Origin: Oscillatoria salina IIICB1
GTDB taxonomy: Bacteria > Cyanobacteriota > Cyanobacteriia > Cyanobacteriales > SIO1D9
DNA length: 64,000 nucleotides
Reading direction: 5' to 3'
Assembly: GCF_020144665.1 (NCBI RefSeq)
Contig: NZ_JAAHBQ010000019.1
Location: 1-64,000, forward strand
In this document: piece by piece, positions 55,158 through 61,795 of the stretch
Layout of the letters: each line of letters begins with the position of its first letter
Numbering within the stretch: position 1 is the first letter of the stretch
Position numbers and translations under genes: made by a program
Notes under the pieces: generated by a model
What the model saw: only the letters and a program-made list of their open reading frames with translations
The model's database searches: none
What the model was told of the DNA's origin: nothing

Positions 55158-56390
55158 GTGAACGAACAACCTTTAAAGGTAATAGTTATTGGTGGTGGTG
55201 CAGCAGGATTTTTTGGCGCAATTACCTATGCTACTACCTATCCTGACGCTCAAGTTACTTTACTAGAAGCTGGACGCATCCCTTTAGCTAAGGTACGCAT
55301 TTCTGGTGGTGGTAGGTGTAATGTTACTCATCATTGTTTCGATCCCGTCCAGTTAGTGCAAAATTACCCTAGAGGTGGAAAAGCACTTCGAGGTGCTTTT
55401 ACTCGTTTTCAGCCCCAGGATACAGTTGCTTGGTTTGAAAACCACGGTGTAGAGTTAAAAACTGAGGCTGATGGGCGAATGTTTCCGGTTACGGATAATT
55501 CGGAATCTATTGTCAATTGTCTGCTAAAAGTAGCCAGAGAGGCAAAAGTTCAACTTCGTACTGGTGCAAAAGTAGAGTCAGTAGCAAAGCTTGACTCTGA
55601 TTTTGAGATTGGGTTGAAAACAGGAGAAAAGTTAATATGTGAAATTGTTTTACTCGCTACGGGTAGCAATCCTACAGGTTATCGTTTTGCTCAATCTCTC
55701 GGTCATACTCTTGCTTCTCCAGTACCTTCTTTATTTACTTTTAATATTGTTGACCCTCGTTTGCAAGATTTAGCGGGAATTACTGTGGAAAAAGTAGATT
55801 TGCGATTAACTACAGGCAAAAAAAAGTTATCCCAAACAGGTGCTTTACTTATTACCCACTGGGGAATTAGCGGACCTGCTGTCTTAAAACTTTCTGCTTG
55901 GGGAGCAAGAATTTTACACGAACATAAATATCAAATGCTCTTGCAAATTAACTGGTTGCCTCAGTATAATTGGGAAAGCTTACGCGATTATTTATTAGCA
56001 ACTAAAACTCAATATCCTCGCCGTCAAGTGACAACAATTTCCCCAGTTCCGTTACCGAAAAGACTTTGGCAGAGTTTGGTTATGCAATCTGGTATTTCCG
56101 AACAACAACGTTGGACAGAATTATCAAAAAAATCTTTAAATAATTTAGTCCGAGAATTAATTCAGGGAAGTTATCAAATTCAAGGAAAAGGTGTTTTTAA
56201 AGAAGAATTTGTTACCTGTGGGGGAGTTAATTTGCAAGAAATTAATTTTCAAACAATGGCTAGTAAACTTTGTCCGGGACTTTATTTTGCTGGCGAAATT
56301 CTCGATATTGATGGTGTTACTGGTGGCTTTAACTTTCAAAGTGCGTGGACTACAGGTTGGTTAGCAGGTCAAGCAATGGGAAAAAGATAA
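55158..56390 (+). CDS. HI0933/YhiN-family flavoprotein
   Basis: A 410-residue FAD protein. The dinucleotide motif is VIVIGGGAAGFFGAI, and the family block AKVRISGGGRCNVTH is complete. The C-terminal FAD block is LYFAGEILDIDGVTGGFNFQ. The function of the family is not settled. It begins with GTG. It follows rubredoxin by 20 nt. Confidence 0.9.
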   Translation: MNEQPLKVIVIGGGAAGFFGAITYATTYPDAQVTLLEAGRIPLAKVRISGGGRCNVTHHCFDPVQLVQNYPRGGKALRGAFTRFQPQDTVAWFENHGVELKTEADGRMFPVTDNSESIVNCLLKVAREAKVQLRTGAKVESVAKLDSDFEIGLKTGEKLICEIVLLATGSNPTGYRFAQSLGHTLASPVPSLFTFNIVDPRLQDLAGITVEKVDLRLTTGKKKLSQTGALLITHWGISGPAVLKLSAWGARILHEHKYQMLLQINWLPQYNWESLRDYLLATKTQYPRRQVTTISPVPLPKRLWQSLVMQSGISEQQRWTELSKKSLNNLVRELIQGSYQIQGKGVFKEEFVTCGGVNLQEINFQTMASKLCPGLYFAGEILDIDGVTGGFNFQSAWTTGWLAGQAMGKR

Positions 56391-56411
56391 TTATAAGAAT
56401 AATTTAATTAG

Positions 56412-56464
56412 CTAGGGTGTGTTTAGATTTCCTGGTAATTATTTGACCAAAAAACACACCCTAG
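56412..56464. terminator. Inverted repeat between convergent genes
   Basis: Perfect 13-base arms (CTAGGGTGTGTTT and its complement) around a 27-base loop, between the flavoprotein stop and the TerD stop. Probably a two-way terminator, although the loop is large and no clear T tract follows. Confidence 0.5.
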
Positions 56465-56476
56465 GAAAATTATTAA

Positions 56477-57052
56477 CTATGAGGAATAATATTGGTCTAC
56501 AAATTTTTGTAGTCCTGCATTATAACCTTGTCCAACAGCTTGAAATCGCCAAGAACCATCTTTTTTATATAAACGTCCAAATTCTACGGCTGTTTCTAAA
56601 GAAAAATCTTCTTCTAGTTGGTATTTAGCAACTTCTTTTTCGGTAGATAAGTCATAAATTCGGATATAAGAATTTCTGACTTGTCCAAAATTTTGTTTTC
56701 GTGATTCAGCTTCGTGAATAGTAACGACAAAGACTATTTCTGTAATTGAAGGATCTACTTTGGGTAGTTCAACTTCAATAGTTTCGTCATCACCACCACC
56801 TTCACCAGTGCGGTTATCTCCTTCAGATTTTACCGCACCATCGGGCGATTGTAAATTGTTGTAGAAAACAAAGTATTTTTCGCTAGGAATTTTTCCATTT
56901 GCTCCTAGCATAAATACAGAAACATCTAAGTCAAAATCTGCTCCTGTGTCGCTGACGTTGATATCCCATCCTAAACCAATTCCAGCATACTGTAAGCTAG
57001 GTGCCTCTTTGGATAAATCTACTCGCTGTCCTTTACTGAGGTTAATAGACAT
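56477..57052 (-). CDS. TerD-family calcium-binding stress protein (second)
   Basis: A 191-residue TerD protein. The metal-binding pattern appears in DFDLDVSVFML, NNLQSPDGAVKSEGDNRTG and EGGGDDETIEVELP. The family is tied to tellurite and other stress resistance, and members bind Ca2+. No terZABCE or toxic-anion genes are nearby. A paralog lies 219 nt upstream. Confidence 0.93.
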   Translation of the reverse strand: MSINLSKGQRVDLSKEAPSLQYAGIGLGWDINVSDTGADFDLDVSVFMLGANGKIPSEKYFVFYNNLQSPDGAVKSEGDNRTGEGGGDDETIEVELPKVDPSITEIVFVVTIHEAESRKQNFGQVRNSYIRIYDLSTEKEVAKYQLEEDFSLETAVEFGRLYKKDGSWRFQAVGQGYNAGLQKFVDQYYSS

Positions 57053-57271
57053 AATTCCTCTTGGGTTCTACAAGATAAATTTTAGCGAATTTGAGCGACA
57101 ATTTAATTGTCTGTAAAATAAGTTGATAAGTTATTTAAGTAAATCTTAAGAATTTACCAGATTAAGGGTGAGTTAAGAAAAATTTTAATTTAATTGCTGG
57201 TAGAGTTTTTTGCTTGTATTTTATAACTTACCCACCCTAGACAAATCCGAGCTAGTTTTTGTTAACAGTTT

Positions 57272-57874
57272 TTAAGAATAAGAGTAGACTAAATCTTGTA
57301 AACTATTTACTCGGATACCTTCACCGATCGCTGTAACTTGCCAATCGTCATTTTGTCGGGAAACTTCTGCTAAAATCATGCCAGTTTTATCGGTGTAAGA
57401 TTGTCCAGAAAGATTATAACGGGCAATTTCTCGATTGGTAATTGAATTGACGAGACGAACAAAAGCGTTATTTACTTGTCCAAAATTTTGCTCTCGTTCG
57501 AGACATTTATAAATATTAACGGTAAAGACAAGTTTAGTAATTTCTGGAGGAACTAAGGGTAAATTAACGATTACTTGTTCGTCGTCTCCTTCTCCTTCAC
57601 CTGTGAGATTATCTCCTAAATGAGTAATTGCGCCGGAGGAGTGTTGAAGATTACCATAATAAATGACATTGCTGCGATCGCGTACTTTCCCTTGAGCATT
57701 TAAACATAACACAGAAGCATCAAGGTCAAAGTCAGCAGTGTTACTAAAAGCACCGAAAAGTCCCCCACGCTTCTGTTTAACTAAGTCCCAACCTAGTCCA
57801 CACATTAATTGGGTTAAATCTGGTTCTTCTTTCTTGAGAGAGATCTGTTGTCCTTTCTGAAGATTAATAGTCAT
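57272..57874 (-). CDS. TerD-family calcium-binding stress protein (first)
   Basis: A 200-residue TerD protein, paralogous to the next one downstream. A short insertion KQKRGGLFGAFSNT (about 33-46) precedes the metal-binding DFDLDASVLCL. The family block GEGEGDDEQVIVNLP is present. Divergent from lpxD with a 100-nt gap. Confidence 0.93.
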   Translation of the reverse strand: MTINLQKGQQISLKKEEPDLTQLMCGLGWDLVKQKRGGLFGAFSNTADFDLDASVLCLNAQGKVRDRSNVIYYGNLQHSSGAITHLGDNLTGEGEGDDEQVIVNLPLVPPEITKLVFTVNIYKCLEREQNFGQVNNAFVRLVNSITNREIARYNLSGQSYTDKTGMILAEVSRQNDDWQVTAIGEGIRVNSLQDLVYSYS

Positions 57875-57974
57875 CGGAATTTAATGTATAGTTGGCAATG
57901 TTTTTATGCTACCTTTGCAAAAGAAAAATTGCTAACTAGAAATTTAGCGATCGCACCAAACGACAAACCTAACA

Positions 57975-59018
57975 ATGAAATTTAGCGAACTGATCGAACA
58001 ACTCGGAGATTTAGCGACTGAGTGCAATAGCCTTGGTGTTATGCCCGATTGTAACCCGAAAATTGTCGGAGTTACACCGGTGGATGCAGCTACACCTGAT
58101 ACCCTCAGCTACATTGAAGGGGGAAAATTTGCCGCAATGGTCAAGAAAACTGCTGCAACTGCTTTAATTGTGCCACAGGATGAGCAAATTCAGGCAGAAG
58201 CGACTCAAAGAGGTATTGCTTGGATTGCGACATCTCAGCCTAGATTACTTTTTGCAATGGCGATCGCACTTTTTTATCAGCCTTATCAACCAAGTCCTGG
58301 AATTCATCCTACCGCAGCGATCGCTCCTGGGGTGATTTTAGGGGAAAATGTTTATATTGGTGCTGGTGTGGTTATCGAAACTAAGGTCAAAATTGGTAAT
58401 GGTGTTTCGATTCATCCGAATGTGGTGATTTATCCCGATGTGGAAATTGGATCTCGCACTACGTTACACGCTAATTGTACAATTCAAGAACGAACTCGCA
58501 TCGGCAACCATTGTGTCATCCAAAATGGTGCAGTTATCGGTGCAGAAGGTTTTGGTTTTGTTCCAACTCCTCAAGGTTGGTACAAAATGGAACAATCGGG
58601 TTATGTCGTCTTAGAAGATAATGTCGAAGTTGGTTGTAATAGTACCATCGATCGTCCCGCCGTGGGCGAAACGAGAATTAAACGTAACACGAAACTAGAC
58701 AATCTCGTGCATATCGGTCATGGTTGTACTGTGGGACAAAATTGTGCTTTTGCTGCTCAAGTTGGTTTGGCAGGTGGAGTTACAATTGGCAATGGTGTAT
58801 TATTAGGCGGACAAACAGGAGTTGCTAATCAAGCGAAAGTTGGCGATCGCGCGATCGCTACCGCCAGAGCAGGTATTCATAGTAATATTGAACCTGGAGC
58901 AGTAGTTTCTGGCTATCCTGCTATTCCTCATCAAGTTTGGTTGAAAGCTTCTCTTCTCTTCAGTCGTCTCCCAGAAATTTATCAATTCTTTCGTAAATTT
59001 AAACGCGAAAAGTCGTAA
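57975..59018 (+). CDS. lpxD: UDP-3-O-acyl-glucosamine N-acyltransferase
   Basis: LpxD adds the second 3-hydroxyacyl chain in lipid A synthesis. The 347-residue protein has the uridine-binding N-terminal domain (about 1-100) and a left-handed beta-helix of hexapeptide repeats (about 108-315). Catalytic His is in NLVHIGHGCTVGQN, and the acyl-site GAEGFGFVP is present. Other lpx genes nearby: lpxA at 60010. Confidence 0.96.
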   Translation: MKFSELIEQLGDLATECNSLGVMPDCNPKIVGVTPVDAATPDTLSYIEGGKFAAMVKKTAATALIVPQDEQIQAEATQRGIAWIATSQPRLLFAMAIALFYQPYQPSPGIHPTAAIAPGVILGENVYIGAGVVIETKVKIGNGVSIHPNVVIYPDVEIGSRTTLHANCTIQERTRIGNHCVIQNGAVIGAEGFGFVPTPQGWYKMEQSGYVVLEDNVEVGCNSTIDRPAVGETRIKRNTKLDNLVHIGHGCTVGQNCAFAAQVGLAGGVTIGNGVLLGGQTGVANQAKVGDRAIATARAGIHSNIEPGAVVSGYPAIPHQVWLKASLLFSRLPEIYQFFRKFKREKS

Positions 59019-59094
59019 TTACTTAGCAATTATCAGCTAACATTTTCTCAGTTTTCAGGTAATTATAATTTCAGATTATACCGGAGAAGAGAAA

Positions 59095-59292
59095 TTGCCT
59101 ACAGAAAAACAAGCACTTGCTTCTGTCTTTATCTGTCAACTACTATCTAACTTGTTACAATCTATACATTTATTTCGTTATGACTCATTTCTGAAACAAG
59201 TGTATATAATAGCAGGTAAACAAGAAAGCATAGAAATAATTATTTTTGCAGATGGAAATTGGGAGTTTAACAATGACAACACCGAATTTTAA
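59095..59292 (+). CDS. DUF6888-type small protein
   Basis: A 65-residue protein with the pattern PTEKQALASVFICQLLSNLL, then LFRYDSFLKQVYIIAG and IIIFADGNWEF, which I recall as DUF6888. The TTG start at 59095 has GGAGAAG a few bases upstream. It overlaps the next gene by 20 bases. The two families occur as a pair in cyanobacteria. A toxin-antitoxin role is only a guess from size and pairing. Confidence 0.7.
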   Translation: MPTEKQALASVFICQLLSNLLQSIHLFRYDSFLKQVYIIAGKQESIEIIIFADGNWEFNNDNTEF

Positions 59293-59473
59293 ACAAATGA
59301 GTCGTTCTGAATTAAAGAAATATATTAGAAATAATCCTACAGATGAGCAAGCAATTCGAGAATTATTTGTCAACCGTCGCAACCCTAACGCTAAACGTTA
59401 TCCTTACCCTTATGAGATGTCATTTGAAAAAGTAGAGACAATTTTTAAGGATAAAATTAACTCTATAGACTAG
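59273..59473 (+). CDS. DUF6887-type small protein
   Basis: A 66-residue protein beginning MTTPNFKQMSRSELKKYI, the pattern I recall for DUF6887. The start ATG lies 20 bases before the stop of the DUF6888 gene, so translation is coupled. It is highly charged and helical. Confidence 0.72.
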   Translation: MTTPNFKQMSRSELKKYIRNNPTDEQAIRELFVNRRNPNAKRYPYPYEMSFEKVETIFKDKINSID

Positions 59474-59517
59474 GTTTTTTGACAAGGAACTAAGATAAAA
59501 TTAATCTAACTTTCAAC

Positions 59518-59721
59518 ATGAAACTCAAAGTAATTGTTAATCAAGCAGAAGAAGGAGGATATTGGGCTAAAGTACCTGCTTTACCTGGTTGTATCACTGA
59601 AGGTGACTCTTGGGAAGAATTAATGGTTAATCTCAAAGATGCAATTGAAGGCTGGTTAGAAGTTGCTAACACTATTCAAGAAACGGAAGCAGGAGAAAAA
59701 ATTATTGAAATTGCTTTATGA
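59518..59721 (+). CDS. hicB: HicB-family antitoxin
   Basis: A 67-residue HicB protein (GGYWAKVPALPGCITEGDS, then the helix EELMVNLKDAIEGWLE), which lacks a DNA-binding C-terminal domain. HicB blocks the HicA mRNase. Its stop TGA overlaps the ATG of the broken hicA by four bases. Confidence 0.88.
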   Translation: MKLKVIVNQAEEGGYWAKVPALPGCITEGDSWEELMVNLKDAIEGWLEVANTIQETEAGEKIIEIAL

Positions 59722-59926
59722 CATCTATTTCTGGTAAAAAATTATGTAAAATTTTAGAGAAAAAGGTTAACTTTTGAAACGAATTACAGTAAGTCATCAC
59801 ATTTATCAAAATTCTGGTACTAATCAAATCATTTCTGTTCCAGTTCACAGAAATCAAGATTTAAAAATTGGAACTTTGAAATCTTTGATGAAAGTGGCTG
59901 AGTTAACTGAAGAAGATTTAGAATAA
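59718..59926 (+). pseudogene. hicA: Frameshifted hicA toxin
   Basis: It begins MTSISGKKLCKILEKK, a normal HicA N-terminus. One base is missing around 59758-59764, and in the correct frame a TAA also follows. The rest (LKRITVSHHIYQNSGTNQI to the stop at 59924-59926) is intact. The toxin cannot be made as one protein. The Gly before the active Ser-His-His (usual G-S-H-H) is Val. So HicB is left without a working partner. Confidence 0.85.
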
Positions 59927-60009
59927 ATTTCACAAACTAAGAAAAAATAGTAATTCAATTACCATTAAATTTAATGTTATCAAATTTCACTTTGGCTCTC
60001 GCTGCAAAA

Positions 60010-60792
60010 TTACTTGATAAACTTACAAATTCCTCGCTCAGAAGTCTTGACAAAATCGCAAAATTCTTGTACTAATTCTTCATCAGGAAAATCTGCTTCT
60101 AATTTCGCTACTGCGTCAGAAATATTCAAATTAGACTGATACAATATTTTCAATACTCGCTTTAAAGTTAACCTTTGTTCAGAAGTAAAGCCAGCCCGTC
60201 GTAATCCGACGATATTTAAACCCATAATCGTATTACCAGCCAATCCCGGAGTCATGCAAAATGGAGGTATATCGCGTCCCACCGCAGAACCACCGGACAT
60301 CATTACTAACCTCCCAACTCTGGTAAACTGATGTAGCAAGCAGTTACCGCTAATAAAAGTTTTGTCTCCTACCTCAACATATCCTGCTAATAACGCTCCA
60401 TTGGCAATAATTACATTATTCCCAACTTTGACGTTATGTCCGAGGTGAGAATTAGCCATCAGTAAGCAATCATTACCTACTTCGGTTGCTGTACCCAGTT
60501 TCGTCCCACGATGAATGGTTACTCCCTCGCGAATTGTACAGCGAGATCCAATTTTCACGTAAGTTTCTTCATTCGTAAATTTTAAATCTTGGGGTACATC
60601 TCCTAAAACTGCGCCGGAATGTACTTGACAATTCTCTCCTAATGTGGTATTGCGTAAAATAGCCACATGAGAATTGATTACACAACCAGAACCAATGACA
60701 ACGCGATCGTCAATAAAAGTAAAAGGTCCAATTGTTACATCTTGACCTAACTGAGCGCTCGATGCAACTACTGCGGTTGGGTGAATTGTCAC
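60010..60792 (-). CDS. lpxA: UDP-N-acetylglucosamine acyltransferase
   Basis: LpxA adds the first 3-hydroxyacyl chain to UDP-GlcNAc, the first step of lipid A synthesis. The 260-residue protein is a left-handed beta-helix. The catalytic His is in NSHLGHNVKVG, and HQFTRVGRLVMMSGGSAV is typical. The C-terminal helical domain is complete. The start is GTG. It is alone here rather than in an lpxC-fabZ-lpxA operon. Confidence 0.95.
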   Translation of the reverse strand: MTIHPTAVVASSAQLGQDVTIGPFTFIDDRVVIGSGCVINSHVAILRNTTLGENCQVHSGAVLGDVPQDLKFTNEETYVKIGSRCTIREGVTIHRGTKLGTATEVGNDCLLMANSHLGHNVKVGNNVIIANGALLAGYVEVGDKTFISGNCLLHQFTRVGRLVMMSGGSAVGRDIPPFCMTPGLAGNTIMGLNIVGLRRAGFTSEQRLTLKRVLKILYQSNLNISDAVAKLEADFPDEELVQEFCDFVKTSERGICKFIK

Positions 60793-60875
60793 AGGAGTTT
60801 ACCCAAGAATAAATAACGAATTGGATTGTACCAGTAAAGGCGGGCATTGCCCACCTCAATTACAAATGTAGTTTA

Positions 60876-61439
60876 CTACGTCTGGGCAGTAATTTCTGAC
60901 TGTAACTCATCTAAACGAGCTAAAACTTCCTGAGAGTGAATTACAGGTTTAACACCGAGGAAGATTTCGCGTAGGATACCCTCTGGATCGATGATATAAG
61001 TATGGCGTAACGAGAAAAAGCCTAACCACGAACCATAAGCTTTACTCACCGAACCGTCAGTATCCGCTAATAAAGGAAATTTTAAACCCTCAGAGTCACA
61101 AAATTCCCGATGGGAGTCTACATCATTAACACTAACACCAAGAATTTGAGCATTGCGGGTGACGTATTTCGGTAAGTCTTGTTGGAAACGACGCGCTTCT
61201 AAAGTACAACCAGAGGTAAAATCAGCAGGATAGAAGTACAAAACTACCCATTTACCTTGATAATCAGAAAGAGAGATTTCTCCGTCTCCGGTGTTAGTAG
61301 GAAGTGTAAATTCGGGGGCTGGCTGATTAAGTTCCGGCTGAGTTCCGCCTAAAGCCCACACCGTAGGAGTAAAATTAAACCAAGTGGCGATCGCTAAACT
61401 AATCGCTAAAACAATTTTCAGTAGATTACGACGAGACAT
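60876..61439 (-). CDS. Peroxiredoxin of BCP/PrxQ type, exported or membrane-anchored
   Basis: A 187-residue peroxiredoxin with an N-terminal signal or anchor (about 5-29). The peroxidatic Cys is Cys78 (FTSGCTLEA). The second Cys of PrxQ, five residues on, is replaced by Arg83; only Cys114 (REFCDSEG) remains as another Cys. It would reduce peroxides, probably in the lumen or periplasm, either as a 1-Cys form or using Cys114. Confidence 0.88.
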   Translation of the reverse strand: MSRRNLLKIVLAISLAIATWFNFTPTVWALGGTQPELNQPAPEFTLPTNTGDGEISLSDYQGKWVVLYFYPADFTSGCTLEARRFQQDLPKYVTRNAQILGVSVNDVDSHREFCDSEGLKFPLLADTDGSVSKAYGSWLGFFSLRHTYIIDPEGILREIFLGVKPVIHSQEVLARLDELQSEITAQT

Positions 61440-61773
61440 AAGCTAAGAGAATGATAACTCGTTTAACATAAGTTTACATTCTTCTGGTTCCAAGCTACAG
61501 ATGTTATACCAATTTGCTTTATCTACATAAAATTGTGTAGAGACGTTGCATGCAACGTCTCTACAAAGTCTGTATCTGTAAGAAAACGGTATTATCTAGA
61601 CAAATTACTTTCAAATTTCTACAAATCTAGATATTATCTTACTTAAATTATCAGCAACAATTAAGCTAATTAATATAGCAGAGAACGAGTTCTTAGAAGC
61701 TCCTAATTTTCGGAAAAGTTTGCTAGAATAAGCTGCGATGGTTGTTCACTGTTCACTGTTCACTGTTCACTGT
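61440..61773. other. Gene-free region with palindrome and tandem repeats
   Basis: It holds a perfect palindrome (61537-61564) and, at the right end, a heptamer array. Elsewhere the sequence is AT-rich without coding frames. Confidence 0.55.
61537..61564. repeat. Perfect 28-bp palindrome
   Basis: Two 14-base arms (GTAGAGACGTTGCA with its complement) without a loop, centred on TGCATGCA. This resembles a dispersed palindrome common in filamentous cyanobacteria. Its role is unknown. Confidence 0.9.
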
Positions 61774-61795
61774 TCACTGTTTACTGTTTACTGTT
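61744..61795. repeat. Heptamer array TGTTCAC/TGTTTAC
   Basis: About seven tandem units of GTTCACT, the last ones GTTTACT. It runs into the 3' end of the glycosyl-hydrolase-like gene, whose last codons come from it. Confidence 0.9.
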
